NCBI GenBank assembly: GCA_947053345.1
Contig: CAMRSM010000001.1
Span: forward strand, 165,888-229,887
DNA length: 64,000 nucleotides
Direction: 5' to 3'
DNA from: an uncultured Lachnospiraceae bacterium
Lineage (GTDB): Bacteria; Bacillota; Clostridia; Lachnospirales; Lachnospiraceae
Below the pieces are notes generated by a model that was not told where the DNA came from, did no database searches, and saw only the letters and a list, made by a program, of their open reading frames with translations. Positions within the stretch are counted from its first letter, which is position 1, and each line of letters starts with the position of its first letter. Below, piece after piece: positions 49,342 through 61,076 of the stretch. The position numbers and the translations under genes are program-made.

Positions 49342-51444
49342 ATGGTGCGGGATTATCTTCCGGTTTGCAGAGAGGATATGGAAAAACGGGGGTGGGAGCA
49401 GTGTGATTTTGTCTATGTGATCGGGGATGCCTATGTGGATCACCCGTCCTTTGGACCGGCGATCATCAGCCGCCTGTTAGAGAGCGAAGGCTACCGGGTT
49501 GGGATCATATCGCAGCCGGACTGGAAGCATGAGGACAGCATTTCGGTGCTCGGGCTTCCGAGGCTTGCCTTCCTTGTGTGCGGTGGAAACATGGATACCA
49601 TGGTAAACCATTACACGGTGGCGAAAAAGCGCCGGCAGACGGATTATTATTCGCCGGGCGGCGAGATGGGGAGGCGGCCGGACCGGGCGACAATCGTCTA
49701 CTGCAATCTGATCCGCAAAAAATATAAGTCCGTACCGATCGTCATTGGCGGCATTGAGGCATCGTTGCGCAGGCTGGCACATTATGACTACTGGAGCGAT
49801 AAAGTAAGGCGCTCCATCCTGTTGGATTCGCAGGCAGATATTTTATCATACGGTATGGGGGAACATTCCGTTGTCGAGGTGGCGGATGCGTTAAACGCGG
49901 GCATTGCGGTGAAGGATATCACGTTTGTGCCCGGGACGGTGTACCGTGCGGTGGAGCTTAGTTCCGTCTATGATGCACTCATGCTGCCGTCCTTTGCGGA
50001 AATCACGGAGGACAAGGCCGCCTTTGCGAAAAGCTTTTATATCCAGTACTGCAACACCGACCCGTTTTCCGGGAAGCGTTTGGTGGAACAATACAAGGAT
50101 GCGGAATATATTGTACAGAACCCTCCGGCAAAGCCGCTGACACAGGGGGAAATGGACCGTGTGTACGCATTGCCGTACATGAGGAATTACCATCCGTCCT
50201 ACGAGGCGGCGGGAGGTATCCCTGCCATCAGCGAACTGCGGTTTTCCATCACGAGCAACCGCGGCTGCTATGGCGGCTGCAGTTTTTGCGCGCTGACGTT
50301 CCATCAGGGGCGCATCATCCAGACGCGCAGCCACGAATCTATTTTGCAGGAGGCGGCGGCATTTACTTATGAGCCGGATTTCAAGGGCTATATCAATGAT
50401 GTCGGGGGGCCGACGGCGAATTTCCGTGTGCCCGCATGTGAAAAACAGCTTACAAAGGGGGCTTGCGTAAACAGGCAGTGCCTTTTCCCGTCCCCGTGCA
50501 AAAACTTAAAAATCGACCACAGCGATTACCTTTCCCTGCTGCGAAAGCTCCGGGAAATCCCGCGCGTGAAAAAAGTATTTATCCGTTCCGGCATCCGCTT
50601 TGACTATTTGGTGCACGATGCGGATGACACCTTTTTTTACGAGCTCTGTAAGTACCATGTCAGCGGGCAGTTAAAGGTAGCGCCGGAGCATGTGTGCGAC
50701 GCGGTATTAAGGCGGATGGGAAAGCCGGAGAACGCGGTTTACGGGCGTTTTTTGGAAAAATATAAAAGAATCAATGAAAAGCTTGGGCTAAAGCAATTTG
50801 TTGTCCCGTACCTGATGTCCTCCCATCCCGGATCGACGTTAACGGAAGCGGTGGCGCTCGCGGAATATCTGCGCGATCTTGGATACATGCCAGAGCAGGT
50901 GCAGGATTTTTACCCGACCCCTTCTACCATCTCGACCTGCATGTATTACACCGGGCTTGACCCAAGGGATATGAAACCGGTCTATGTGCCGAAGACACCA
51001 CATGAAAAAGCGATGCAGCGGGCGCTTATCCAGTACCGCAACCCGAAGAATTATGAGCTTGTATATGAGGCGCTTGTTGCGGCAGGCAGGGAGGATCTGA
51101 TCGGGTTTGATAAGAAATGCCTGATCCGCCCGCGCCAGAGGAAACCAGAGGGCGCATATCATACGGACCGCGGCAGGAAGGGCATAGGAGAAAGAAACGG
51201 CGGCAAGGCGCGGGAGAAGCAACGGATGCCGGAAATGAAAAAACAAAAGGGTGCAGGGGAGGATTTCAAAGGAAAATGCGGACACGGAGAAACCGGGAAA
51301 CGGCAGGCACAGAGTCCAAAAGGGAAGGAAAAATCCGTAAGAAACCGGACAGGGGAGAAGAAGGAGGCAGCCGGCAAGACAAAAAGACCGGATAATTTTA
51401 AACTGCGGGGACAAAAAGCCGCGGAAAAGAAGAGAAAGTCATGA
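49342..51444 (+). CDS. YgiQ family radical SAM protein
   Basis: [53 protein letters not shown]; long Lys/Arg-rich tail. Confidence 0.95.
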   Translation: MVRDYLPVCREDMEKRGWEQCDFVYVIGDAYVDHPSFGPAIISRLLESEGYRVGIISQPDWKHEDSISVLGLPRLAFLVCGGNMDTMVNHYTVAKKRRQTDYYSPGGEMGRRPDRATIVYCNLIRKKYKSVPIVIGGIEASLRRLAHYDYWSDKVRRSILLDSQADILSYGMGEHSVVEVADALNAGIAVKDITFVPGTVYRAVELSSVYDALMLPSFAEITEDKAAFAKSFYIQYCNTDPFSGKRLVEQYKDAEYIVQNPPAKPLTQGEMDRVYALPYMRNYHPSYEAAGGIPAISELRFSITSNRGCYGGCSFCALTFHQGRIIQTRSHESILQEAAAFTYEPDFKGYINDVGGPTANFRVPACEKQLTKGACVNRQCLFPSPCKNLKIDHSDYLSLLRKLREIPRVKKVFIRSGIRFDYLVHDADDTFFYELCKYHVSGQLKVAPEHVCDAVLRRMGKPENAVYGRFLEKYKRINEKLGLKQFVVPYLMSSHPGSTLTEAVALAEYLRDLGYMPEQVQDFYPTPSTISTCMYYTGLDPRDMKPVYVPKTPHEKAMQRALIQYRNPKNYELVYEALVAAGREDLIGFDKKCLIRPRQRKPEGAYHTDRGRKGIGERNGGKAREKQRMPEMKKQKGAGEDFKGKCGHGETGKRQAQSPKGKEKSVRNRTGEKKEAAGKTKRPDNFKLRGQKAAEKKRKS

Positions 51445-51465
51445 TTGTGAATAAGGGGGAATGGG

Positions 51466-52170
51466 ATGGGAAAACCAGTAATCGGTGTTATGCCGCAGTA
51501 CAGTGCGGAGAGCGGCCGCATTATGGTCACGGCAAATTATTTCCACGCGGTACGGCAGGCGGGGGGAATTCCGGTACTTTTGCCGCTTTTTTCGGAGTGT
51601 TTTGATATTGAGGGAATTTTGGACCGGTTTGACGGCTTTCTTTTTCCGGGCGGTCCGGATATCAACCCGCTGTTGTTCGGGGAGGAAACGCTTCCGGAAT
51701 GCGGTAACATTGTGCCTGAGCGCGACACGCTCGAACTCGGCCTGATGTCAGGGATCCTGCGTTCCGGCAAGCCGGTTTTCGGCATCTGCCGCGGGATCCA
51801 GGTGATGAATGTAGCATTGGGCGGCACGCTTTTTCAGGATATCTCCAGCCAGACCGGGGAACAAAAAGTCGGGCACTACCAAAAGGCGGGGAATGCCGTG
51901 CTGACCCACTCCGTCCGCGTTGAGAAGAATACCCTGCTATACGATATTGTAAAAAAAGAGCGGATCACCGTCAACAGCTTTCACCATCAGTCGTGCAAGA
52001 TACTTGGGGAAGGGCTGGTTTTAAACGCGTCCGCAGCGGACGGGATCATCGAGGCCGCTGCACTAAAAAACCACCGCTTTTTCCTCGGGGTACAATGGCA
52101 TCCGGAACACCTTTACGGCTTGGATGATGCCATGACAAAGGTGTGGGATACTTTTGTCGGACTGTGCTGA
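51466..52170 (+). CDS. Gamma-glutamyl-gamma-aminobutyrate hydrolase-like (peptidase C26)
   Basis: FLFPGGPDINPLLFGEE, PVFGICRGIQVMNVALGGTLFQD, FLGVQWHPEHL. Confidence 0.93.
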   Translation: MGKPVIGVMPQYSAESGRIMVTANYFHAVRQAGGIPVLLPLFSECFDIEGILDRFDGFLFPGGPDINPLLFGEETLPECGNIVPERDTLELGLMSGILRSGKPVFGICRGIQVMNVALGGTLFQDISSQTGEQKVGHYQKAGNAVLTHSVRVEKNTLLYDIVKKERITVNSFHHQSCKILGEGLVLNASAADGIIEAAALKNHRFFLGVQWHPEHLYGLDDAMTKVWDTFVGLC

Positions 52171-52173
52171 TGG

Positions 52174-52401
52174 GAGATATGCGAGACTTAAAACAGCAAA
52201 TCTTTGAACCGTGCCCGGAACGGATATCCGGGAGTGGAGCGGACGGAAAGCCGTTTGGCGCTGTCCGGCACGGGGAGGAGATATGCGGGACTTAAAACAG
52301 CAAATCTCTGAACCGTGCCCGGAACGGATATCCGGGAGTGGAGCGGACGGAAAGCCGTTTGGCGCTATCTGGCACGGGGAAGAGATATGCGGGACTTAAA
52401 A
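52174..52401 (+). repeat. Two tandem 104-bp units plus a 20-bp partial third; each encodes a 38-aa sORF and a long hairpin
   Basis: gagatatgcgRgacttaaaacagcaaatctYtgaaccgtgcccgg... repeated at 52174 and 52278; partial copy at 52382. Confidence 0.93.
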
Positions 52402-52417
52402 TAGGAGGATAGTTGAT

Positions 52418-53317
52418 ATGGCCATACATACAGTCGAGAACGAAGAACTTAAGGTGCAGGTATCCGATCACGGCGGGGAACTGGTCTCCATCGTCAGGAA
52501 AGCGGACGGACAGGAATATCTCTGGAACGCGGATCCTGCTTTTTGGAACCGTCACGCACCCGTCCTTTTCCCTTTTGTCGGAGGGTTAAGGGATAAGACT
52601 TACCGATATCAGGGGAAATCGTATTCACTCGGACAGCACGGGTTCGCGCGGGACATGGAATTTGAGCTTGTCTCAAACAGCGGGACGGAAATTTGGCATC
52701 GCCTTGTTCCGACAAAGGAAACTCGTGCCAATTACCCGTTTGAATTTGAGCTTGAGACCGGACTGCGTCTGTTCCGCAATCAGGTTGTTGTCCTCTGGCG
52801 CGTCCAAAACAAGTCAAAGACGGAGGACATGTATTTTTCCATCGGTGGGCATCCGGCATTTTTGTGTCCGGTTGGGGGCAGGGGAAAACGCTGCGACTAT
52901 GAAATCCTTTTTGAGGGGGTTTCCATCGTAAATACAAGGATGCTTGCGGGCGGACTCGCCATGACAGGGCTTGAGCAGCTTGAACTTGAGAAAAAGGAGA
53001 TCGGCGGGAAAACTTACGGCGCGGTAAAAGTAGACGAACATCTGTTTGACCGCGATGCTTATGTGATTGAGGGGCATCAGACGAGGGAGGTCGCACTTGC
53101 AGATCCAAACGGTAAGATTTATCTCGCCGTGAAATTTGACGCGCCTCTTTTCGGTGTCTGGGCACCGAGGGGAAACGCACCGTTCGTCTGCATCGAACCG
53201 TGGTACGGCCGCTGTGACAGTGTGGATTTTGCCGGGACGCTTGAGGAGAAAGCCTATATCAACACCTTGGAGCCGGGGCAGGTATTTAGCAAAAATTATC
53301 ATATCTGCATATATTGA
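52418..53317 (+). CDS. Aldose 1-epimerase family protein
   Basis: WNADPAFWNRHAPVLFPFVGGLRD, LGQHGFARD, IGGHPAFLCP, CIEPWYGRCD. Confidence 0.9.
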   Translation: MAIHTVENEELKVQVSDHGGELVSIVRKADGQEYLWNADPAFWNRHAPVLFPFVGGLRDKTYRYQGKSYSLGQHGFARDMEFELVSNSGTEIWHRLVPTKETRANYPFEFELETGLRLFRNQVVVLWRVQNKSKTEDMYFSIGGHPAFLCPVGGRGKRCDYEILFEGVSIVNTRMLAGGLAMTGLEQLELEKKEIGGKTYGAVKVDEHLFDRDAYVIEGHQTREVALADPNGKIYLAVKFDAPLFGVWAPRGNAPFVCIEPWYGRCDSVDFAGTLEEKAYINTLEPGQVFSKNYHICIY

Positions 53318-53517
53318 TCATGATATCCCGTGAAAAAAGTATTTAGCGTAATTGCATAACAAAAAGATGTTCGGGAAAAAGGAATGCTTTCGGTCATTCG
53401 GAAGACTCCCCCAACAGGCAGGTGTGTAAAAAGAGAAGAAAATTGGCGGGATCAGAAAATGTGTTAAACAGTGCCGCAAGGGGCAGGAACTCTTGGACAT
53501 GATAGATCGGGGGATAT

Positions 53518-54474
53518 ATGGATATTGATGTAGAGCGGGAGATCGGCAGCCTTGTCGATGAGATTTTGTGTGATTACCGGAGTGAGCGGACGATTGACCG
53601 GGGAAATACCGTCAATCAGCTTGACAAAGAAGCAATCATCGAGATTGTATATAAATTGCAGCAGATTATATTTCCGGGGTATTTTAAAAACAAAAAATAC
53701 AAATTCTATACGCAGAAAAATAATCTGACCATGCTGCTTGAGGATGTTTTGTGCCATCTTAACCGCCAGGTAGTGAATGTGTTTGAGCATATGGAAGAAT
53801 ATGCGGACAGTACGCATGAGGAGCTTTTATGTCTGGCAGGGGAAAAGTGCATGGCGTTTTTGCGGTGCATCCCGAACATACGGGCGCTGATTGAGACGGA
53901 TGTGCAGGCAGCGTACGACGGTGACCCGGCCGCCTACAATACGGATGAGATTATTTTTTCGTATCCGGGGCTTTATGCCATTATGGTCAACCGCATCGCG
54001 CATGAGCTCCACAGACTTTGTATCCCGCTGATCCCGCGCATCATGACGGAGCACGCGCACAGCCTGACGGGGATTGACATCCATCCGGGAGCGACGATCG
54101 GGAAATATTTTTTTATTGACCACGGGACCGGGATTGTCATCGGTGAGACTACGGTAATCGGAGACAATGTAAAGATTTACCAGGGTGTTACGCTCGGCGC
54201 GCTCTCGACCAAGGGCGGGCAGAAATTAAAGAGCAAAAAGCGCCATCCGACGATCGAGGATAATGTGACTATTTACTCCGGTGCCTCCATCCTCGGCGGG
54301 GAGACGGTGATCGGTGCGGGTGCGGTGATCGGCGGCAATGCCTTTATCACGGCATCCATCCCGGCGGGCACGCGCGTCAGCATAAAAAACCAGGAGCTTA
54401 CAATGGATTACGGTAAAGCCAGCATCAAGGGGATGGATATCGGACAGGATGACAGTTGGTTTTATGTGATCTGA
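53518..54474 (+). CDS. Serine O-acetyltransferase (EpsC/CysE type)
   Basis: TGIDIHPGATIGKYFFIDHGTGIVIGETTVIGDNVKIYQGVTLGALSTK. Confidence 0.92.
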   Translation: MDIDVEREIGSLVDEILCDYRSERTIDRGNTVNQLDKEAIIEIVYKLQQIIFPGYFKNKKYKFYTQKNNLTMLLEDVLCHLNRQVVNVFEHMEEYADSTHEELLCLAGEKCMAFLRCIPNIRALIETDVQAAYDGDPAAYNTDEIIFSYPGLYAIMVNRIAHELHRLCIPLIPRIMTEHAHSLTGIDIHPGATIGKYFFIDHGTGIVIGETTVIGDNVKIYQGVTLGALSTKGGQKLKSKKRHPTIEDNVTIYSGASILGGETVIGAGAVIGGNAFITASIPAGTRVSIKNQELTMDYGKASIKGMDIGQDDSWFYVI

Positions 54475-54680
54475 CCGGGTCAAGGCCGCGGATGAAAAGC
54501 GGATAAACCCCAAAATTAGAGGAAGTTTTTTGGCGGCGGTAAGTTTTGTTGCCATGCAGCAGGAAATCAGCTGGACTTTGAAAGATCGGGAGGCGTTCCG
54601 GACATAGGGAGATGACTGCGGGGCAGGGGAAATGATGCCCCGCAGTCCGGCGAAAAACGTTTTAGGAAAGGATAGGACAA

Positions 54681-55580
54681 ATGTTGGATGTACTGATTAT
54701 TGGCAGCGGTCCTGCGGGGCTGTCCGCTGCAATTTACGCAAAAAGAGCGGAACTTTCGGTGACGGTTTTGGAAAAGCTCTATTTGGGGCTTGGGCAGATC
54801 ACGGAGAGCGGTAAGGTAGACAATTATCTTGGGATGCCGGGTATGAGCGGTTACGATATGGGAGAGGCATTCCGAAACCATGCGGTGTCGTTTGGTGTCG
54901 ATTTTAAAGAGGGGGAGGCAGCGGCGGTCGAAAAGACAGAGGACGGTTTTGCCGTCACATTGGCGGACGGGGAAATTTTAACGGCAAAATCAGTGATCTA
55001 CGCGGCGGGAGCTGCCCACCGCCATCTGGGAATCCCGGGTGAGGAGGAATTTTCCGGGCGCGGGGTTTCTTACTGTGCAGTCTGTGACGGGGCATTTTAC
55101 CGGGGAAAGGATGTGGCGGTGGCAGGCGGCGGGAATACCGCGCTGGACGACGCGCTCTATCTGTCCGAGCTGTGTGGGAAGGTGTATTTGATCCACCGCC
55201 GGGAAGAATTCCGTGGGGCGGCGGCAACCCTTGCAAAATTGAAGGGAAAAGAGAATGTCGAAATTCTCGCGCCGGCGGTTATCAAAGCCGTGACAGGGGA
55301 GAAAAAGGTATCGGGTATTGTGCTTTTGGACGGGCGGGAGCTTTCCGTCTCCGGCCTGTTTGTCGCGGTCGGTATGATGCCGCAGGCGGCGCTGCTTAGC
55401 GGGCTTGTGGAACTTGATGCGTCGGGTTATGTGGTGGCGGACGAGACCGGGAAGACATCGCTGCCCGGATTTTTTGTGGCGGGGGATGTGCGTACAAAGA
55501 AGCTGCGCCAGGTAGTGACGGCGGCGGCAGACGGGGCGAATGCCGCCGTGGCAGCCGCGGAATATCTGCGGGAGGGCTGA
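54681..55580 (+). CDS. trxB: Thioredoxin reductase-like FAD/NAD(P) oxidoreductase
   Basis: LIIGSGPAGLSAAIYAKRAEL, YCAVCDGAFYRGKDVAVAGGGNTA, GFFVAGDVRTKKLRQVVTAAADGANAA. Confidence 0.9.
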   Translation: MLDVLIIGSGPAGLSAAIYAKRAELSVTVLEKLYLGLGQITESGKVDNYLGMPGMSGYDMGEAFRNHAVSFGVDFKEGEAAAVEKTEDGFAVTLADGEILTAKSVIYAAGAAHRHLGIPGEEEFSGRGVSYCAVCDGAFYRGKDVAVAGGGNTALDDALYLSELCGKVYLIHRREEFRGAAATLAKLKGKENVEILAPAVIKAVTGEKKVSGIVLLDGRELSVSGLFVAVGMMPQAALLSGLVELDASGYVVADETGKTSLPGFFVAGDVRTKKLRQVVTAAADGANAAVAAAEYLREG

Positions 55581-55647
55581 GCTTTCCCACAGGCTTTTCC
55601 GGGTTATAAATGGTTTTTGGTTTAAAGAGCATGCAAGGAGGGGGAAT

Positions 55648-56313
55648 ATGGAGAGGATCTTGCTGGTGGAGGACGACCGGATGATCACCGAAAGCCTGAG
55701 TGCATTTTTGAAGCAGGAAGGGTTTTTGGCGGAATGTGCACCCGGACAGCGCGAGGCAGAGGCGCTTTTGGATGCGGGCGGCTTTGATCTGGTGTTGCTC
55801 GACGTTTCCCTGCAAAACGGGAACGGATTTTCGCTGTGCGGGAAGCTGAGGGAGGAATACCGGATCCCGGTGATTTTTTTGACAGCATCCGGAGATGAGT
55901 ACAGTGTTGTAACAGGGCTTGATATGGGGGCGGAGGATTATATCCGCAAACCATTCCGCCCAAGAGAACTGATTTCCCGCATCCGCGCAGTGCTGCGCCG
56001 CACCGGGGGAAGCCGGTCCGTTTTCGATTTTTACGGTGTGCGCGTGGATACGGACAAGGCTCTTGTGAGCAGGGACGGAAAGGAAATCGTGCTTTCAGCG
56101 TTGGAGTACCGCCTGCTTCTGATTTTTTGCCAAAACAAGGGGAATGTGATCGCAAGAGAACGGCTGCTTGCGGATCTTTGGGATGTGGCGGGTGATTTTG
56201 TGAATGACAATACACTGACCGTGTACATCAAAAGGCTTCGGGAAAAGATTGAGGATGACCCGGCGAAACCGGAGCGCATCAAGACGGTGCGCGGTATCGG
56301 ATACCGCGCTTAG
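55648..56313 (+). CDS. OmpR-family response regulator (module 3)
   Basis: ILLVEDDRMITESL...LLDVSLQNGNGFSLC...GAEDYIRKPFRPREL. Confidence 0.92.
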   Translation: MERILLVEDDRMITESLSAFLKQEGFLAECAPGQREAEALLDAGGFDLVLLDVSLQNGNGFSLCGKLREEYRIPVIFLTASGDEYSVVTGLDMGAEDYIRKPFRPRELISRIRAVLRRTGGSRSVFDFYGVRVDTDKALVSRDGKEIVLSALEYRLLLIFCQNKGNVIARERLLADLWDVAGDFVNDNTLTVYIKRLREKIEDDPAKPERIKTVRGIGYRA

Positions 56314-56325
56314 AGGGAGGGACGG

Positions 56326-57348
56326 ATGAACAAAAAAAGCAATGCGCTGCTCTGGGGATTCTTTTTTGCAACGGCACTTTTCGGCTTTTTGGCGGGACTT
56401 TTCATTAACTTGCGGGCGGCGCTCCTTGCGGCCGCCTGCGTTTTTTTCTGCGCGCTTGCCACGGCCGCTTCTTACCGCAAAAACCGCAAAGTTTTAAGTG
56501 AACTTGCCTTTGATATGGACCGGCTTCTGCACGGCGATTACCGTGTACGCTTCCAGAAATACGAGGAGGGCGAGACGGCGGTCGTGGCAAACGAACTCGC
56601 AAAAATTACGGATACACTGCAGAGCCAGGCAGAGAAGTTAAAAAAAGAGAAAATATATCTGGCAGATTCGATCGCGGATATCTCCCATCAGATCCGCACA
56701 CCGCTCACTGCGCTAAATCTGACACTTGAGACATTCCCGGTGATGGCTGACGCGGCAAATACCAACCCGGCCATAGCGAGGGAACAGGCAGAAAAGCAAA
56801 AGCAGCTGAAAGGGCTGACACGCCGGATGGAATGGCTGATTGAGGCACTGTTAAAGCTTTCCAAGCTGGATGCCGGGACGGTTCATTTTGTGAAAGAACC
56901 TGTTTGTGCGGCGGAACTTGTAAAGCATGCCGTGCAGCCGTTCGGGATTTTGATGGAGGTGCGCGGCCAGACGCTTGATCTGTCAGGGCTTTCGGGGGAA
57001 GCGCACTTTCTCGGCGACATGGCATGGAGTGCGGAAGCGGTCGGGAATGTGCTGAAAAACTGCATCGAACATACAGGAGAAGGCGGAACGATCTGGGTAT
57101 CAGCATCGGAAAACGCGATTTATACCGAGATTATTATAGAGGATGACGGCGAGGGACTGGATGAAAACGATCTGCTCCATTTATTTGAGCGTTTTTATAA
57201 GGGAAAGAATTCTTCCGGGAACAGTGTCGGCATCGGCCTGGCGCTCACTCGGGCAATCCTTTCGGCGCAGAATGGGACGATCTGTGCCGAAAACCGAAGA
57301 ACGGGCGGCGCGCGCTTTCTTCTCCGGATTTATAAGGGGATTGTATGA
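56326..57348 (+). CDS. Sensor histidine kinase (module 3)
   Basis: SIADISHQIRTPLTALNLTLE; GNSVGIGLALTRAILSAQNGTI. Confidence 0.92.
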   Translation: MNKKSNALLWGFFFATALFGFLAGLFINLRAALLAAACVFFCALATAASYRKNRKVLSELAFDMDRLLHGDYRVRFQKYEEGETAVVANELAKITDTLQSQAEKLKKEKIYLADSIADISHQIRTPLTALNLTLETFPVMADAANTNPAIAREQAEKQKQLKGLTRRMEWLIEALLKLSKLDAGTVHFVKEPVCAAELVKHAVQPFGILMEVRGQTLDLSGLSGEAHFLGDMAWSAEAVGNVLKNCIEHTGEGGTIWVSASENAIYTEIIIEDDGEGLDENDLLHLFERFYKGKNSSGNSVGIGLALTRAILSAQNGTICAENRRTGGARFLLRIYKGIV

Positions 57349-57431
57349 AAACCGAACGGGCGGGCAATTTCGGAACCGTACCGTTTTGTGAGGAAGCAGG
57401 AGAAATTTGTTGAAAAAATAAATTTCATCGA

Positions 57432-57486
57432 AGTGACGAAATTGTCACTTAAAATTCACCGTACCGTAAGTTTCGCAGGATATAAT
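57432..57486 (+). promoter_or_regulatory. Operator palindrome AAGTGAC-gaaatt-GTCACTT upstream of a TATAAT -10
   Basis: Palindrome at 57432-57451; TATAAT at 57481-57486, no good -35. Confidence 0.65.
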
Positions 57487-57555
57487 AGGGGAAAACAAAA
57501 AAGGAGCCGGGGCGGATAAAGAAATTGTTGCTGCCCTAGGAACAAGGGAGGTTTT

Positions 57556-58239
57556 ATGGAAATATTGCGCGTGGAACATCTGACAAAAGTATATGGGGAG
57601 AAGGAAAATAAGGTTGTAGCGCTGAACGACGTTAGTTTTTCGGTTGAATGGGGGCAGTTTGTCGCGATCATCGGGCCATCCGGTTCCGGAAAATCGACAC
57701 TTCTGCATATTCTGGGCGGTGTGGACCGCCCGACATCGGGAAAAGTATATCTCAGCGATACCGATGTGTACGGGCAGAAAGATGAGCAGCTTGCTATCTT
57801 CCGCCGCCGGGAGGTAGGTCTGATCTATCAGTTCTATAACCTGATCCCGGTCTTAAACGTGACGGAGAACATGACACTTCCGGTATTGCTTGACGGGCGC
57901 AAAGTCAACGGCGAACGTTTGGATGAATTGTTGGAAGTCCTAAAACTAAAAGGGAGGGAGGATCATCTGCCAAACGAACTTTCCGGCGGCCAGCAGCAGA
58001 GAGTTTCCATTGGAAGGGCGCTGATGAACGCGCCTGCCGTGATGCTTGCAGACGAGCCGACCGGGAACCTTGACTCGAAAAACAGCCATGAGATCATTGA
58101 ACTCTTAAAACTGTCGAACAAAAAATTTAACCAGACGCTGATTGTCATCACACACGACGAGTCGATCGCGCTGCAGGCCGACCGCATTATTGCCATTGAG
58201 GATGGGCAGATCACGAGAGATGAGGTGATCCGCAAATGA
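57556..58239 (+). CDS. ABC transporter ATP-binding protein (module 3)
   Basis: [53 protein letters not shown]. Confidence 0.95.
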   Translation: MEILRVEHLTKVYGEKENKVVALNDVSFSVEWGQFVAIIGPSGSGKSTLLHILGGVDRPTSGKVYLSDTDVYGQKDEQLAIFRRREVGLIYQFYNLIPVLNVTENMTLPVLLDGRKVNGERLDELLEVLKLKGREDHLPNELSGGQQQRVSIGRALMNAPAVMLADEPTGNLDSKNSHEIIELLKLSNKKFNQTLIVITHDESIALQADRIIAIEDGQITRDEVIRK

Positions 58240-61007
58240 AAATTTTAAATAAAGTGACGCTTGCAGGCTTAAAGAAGAACAAAGTGCGCACGGCAGTGAC
58301 AATCATAGGGATTATTTTATCGACCGCAATGTTTACGGCGGTCACGGTCAGTATTTCCAGCCTGAAACATTATATGCTGGAAACAACAATCGCGGAGGAG
58401 GGCGAGTGGGAGGGCTCTTTGTACGGGATCGGACAGGACGTTGCAGCACAAGTGATGGGAGATGCAGAAATCGATCGCGCGTTCGGAATATATGAAATTG
58501 GATACATGGATCTGGCAGATTCGATAAAAAACGGCAGGGAAGCGCTGGAATGGACGGACGATTATCAGCCATATCTGCAGTTTTGCAGTCTGTTCGGGGA
58601 TATTTCCAACGCGGAGGAACTTGCAAAGTTTGAATTGATTGAGGGCAGGATGCCGGAGAATGAAAATGAAATCCTGCTTTCGGAGGAATTTATCAACTAC
58701 GGGAAACGCAAGTTTAAGATTGGCGATACGGTCACGGGAAGTATCGGTTACCGGGAATTTGAGGGCGAGATTTTAAACGGGCATAATGATCTTATCGTCA
58801 AGATGATAAAAGTGGATGAAGAGGGTTCGGTGGAAGATGGGGAGGAAGACGCAGCAAAAACCGGGGAAAAAATGGTGAGGACAGTTGCCGAACGCCTGGT
58901 GACGGACGGGCAGAAAAGAACCTTCACGGTTGTCGGTGTGTGCCGCTATACCACACAGCACTATGCTACGCCGGGCTATACTGTATTTTGCGGGGCGGAT
59001 CGTTCCACAGGAGAGCGCTTATCATCGGGCAGGGGATTTACCAGTGTATTTTTCACGATGAAAAAGCAAAGCGGGCTTTTTAGTTTTCTTGACCGCTATC
59101 AGGCATCCGCGCGGGACTATGACTATCATAGCCATCTGCTGTACACGAACGGTATTTCCAGGGCAGATTCTTTCTCCAACGTGTATTTCGGTCTTGGAAC
59201 CATTCTTTGCATCATCATTGTATTCGGTTCGGTCGCGCTGATCTACAATGCGTTTTCGATTTCCGTCAACGAGAGAATCAAGCAGTTCGGCCTTTTGGCT
59301 TCGATCGGCGCGACCAAGCGCCAGCTTCGTCATAGTGTTCTTTTTGAGGCCTGTACGGTGAGCCTGTTCGGCATACCGCTCGGTATCGGGGCGGGAATCC
59401 TTGGGATGAGCATTACCTTCTACGTGCTTCGTTACCGTTTTGTCGGGCTGGTCGGCTCCGCGTCCATCCCGTTTTCCCTGCATGCAGAGCTCTGGGCGCT
59501 GATTGCGGCGGCGGTGCTGGCATTTTTTACGGTTCTGGTCTCTGCGGTGATCCCGGCAAAAAAAGCAATGAGGATCTCTGCGATCGAGGCCATCCGCCAG
59601 AACAGCGAAATCCGCGTAAACCGCAGGGCAGTGCGCACAAAGGGGTTTCTTCACCGGCTTTTTGGCATGGAAGGGACACTGGCGGACAAAAATTTCCGCC
59701 GCAACCGCAAAAAATACCGCGCGACGGTAATCTCGCTCTTTGTCAGTATTGTGCTCTTTATCTCGGCAAGTAGTTTTGTCGAATATTTAAAGGACAGTGC
59801 CGCCTCGGTCTCGGTCGCGGACAATTATGATTTCCGCTATTATGTGTATCCGGATCGCGGCTATACCGCCAAGGAGGTCTGCGATGTGATCAAACCGGTC
59901 TCCGGTGTTGCGAAAGCATTTGCGGTAGCGTCCCTGTATAATCCGACGCTGGTGGAATGGTCCATGCTTTCCAATGAGTATGTTGAATGGGCGGAGGAAT
60001 CGGGGGACTATGGCTATGACCGTGAACTTGCAAAGGAGGAGACCGGGCGTGATCGGGCGGTCATTACGGCATATTTTTACTTCATGCAGGATGAGGAGTA
60101 CATCGCCTACACGAAAGAATGCGGGCTTGCGGAACAGGGGTGGTTTTCGCAGCGCAAGGAGGCGCTCGTGTTTGACAGCGTCCGTCTGGAGCTTACCGGG
60201 AAGCGCTATTCCAAGGTGGATATGCTGCGGGAAAAGAGCGGTGTGTTCACCGGCAATTCATATGAAATCCTCTACGACAACGACGGGGAAGTGGGGGAGG
60301 ACCATGACCGGTTGACCGAGGGGAAGGAGTATGTGCTCCCGTACACGGTGGTTGATGCGGAGATTCCGATCGGTGTGAACGGGAAGTACCTTTCCCTTGT
60401 GTACCCACTCTCGGCGCTTGATGCGCTGGAGGAGATCGCGGCACAGGGAATGTATATGTCGGATATGGTCTATGTTGTGGGGGACGGTGACCTGACCAAG
60501 ATTTATGACGATATCTGCAAAGAACTGACGGCACAGGGCATCCCCAACCATTCGTTTTACAACATTTCACAGAATGACGCGTTTGAGCGCAATATGATCG
60601 TGATCATCAATGTCTTCTCCTACGGTTTTATTGTGCTGATCTCCCTGATCGCTGCCGCCAATGTCTTTAACACGGTCTCGACCAATATTTCCCTGCGCCG
60701 CAGGGAAATCGCGATGCTTGAGTCCGTGGGCATGACGAAGAAGGGGCTGCACAAGATGCTGAACTATGAATGCCTGCTCTACGGGATTAAGAGTCTTTGC
60801 TACGGGTTGCCGGCGGCCGGCCTTATCACTTTCGCGATCTACCGCGTGGTCAACGAGGGGTATGTGCAAAGTTTTTACATCCCGGTAGGAAGTATTGTGG
60901 TTGCAGTTCTAAGTGTTTTTTTGGTGGTGTTTTCAACGATGTTTTACTCGGTTGTCAAGCTGGAGAAGAACAGTCTGGTGGAAACATTGAAAAACGAGAA
61001 TGTGTAA
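58236..61007 (+). CDS. FtsX/MacB-like ABC permease (module 3)
   Basis: Two FtsX-type repeats ([58 protein letters not shown]). Confidence 0.92.
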   Translation: MKILNKVTLAGLKKNKVRTAVTIIGIILSTAMFTAVTVSISSLKHYMLETTIAEEGEWEGSLYGIGQDVAAQVMGDAEIDRAFGIYEIGYMDLADSIKNGREALEWTDDYQPYLQFCSLFGDISNAEELAKFELIEGRMPENENEILLSEEFINYGKRKFKIGDTVTGSIGYREFEGEILNGHNDLIVKMIKVDEEGSVEDGEEDAAKTGEKMVRTVAERLVTDGQKRTFTVVGVCRYTTQHYATPGYTVFCGADRSTGERLSSGRGFTSVFFTMKKQSGLFSFLDRYQASARDYDYHSHLLYTNGISRADSFSNVYFGLGTILCIIIVFGSVALIYNAFSISVNERIKQFGLLASIGATKRQLRHSVLFEACTVSLFGIPLGIGAGILGMSITFYVLRYRFVGLVGSASIPFSLHAELWALIAAAVLAFFTVLVSAVIPAKKAMRISAIEAIRQNSEIRVNRRAVRTKGFLHRLFGMEGTLADKNFRRNRKKYRATVISLFVSIVLFISASSFVEYLKDSAASVSVADNYDFRYYVYPDRGYTAKEVCDVIKPVSGVAKAFAVASLYNPTLVEWSMLSNEYVEWAEESGDYGYDRELAKEETGRDRAVITAYFYFMQDEEYIAYTKECGLAEQGWFSQRKEALVFDSVRLELTGKRYSKVDMLREKSGVFTGNSYEILYDNDGEVGEDHDRLTEGKEYVLPYTVVDAEIPIGVNGKYLSLVYPLSALDALEEIAAQGMYMSDMVYVVGDGDLTKIYDDICKELTAQGIPNHSFYNISQNDAFERNMIVIINVFSYGFIVLISLIAAANVFNTVSTNISLRRREIAMLESVGMTKKGLHKMLNYECLLYGIKSLCYGLPAAGLITFAIYRVVNEGYVQSFYIPVGSIVVAVLSVFLVVFSTMFYSVVKLEKNSLVETLKNENV

Positions 61008-61076
61008 CAGGATGCATATCTTTTCTTAACAAGAGCATACAAAAACAAAAGATTTAATGGACTGTAAACCTTACGC

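Noticed and set aside
54614-54647. GACTGCGGGGCA/TGCCCCGCAGTC hairpin upstream of trxB-like gene
   Set aside because: Perfect 12-bp stem but no U-tract; probably a transcriptional barrier or terminator-like element after cysE, not clearly unusual.
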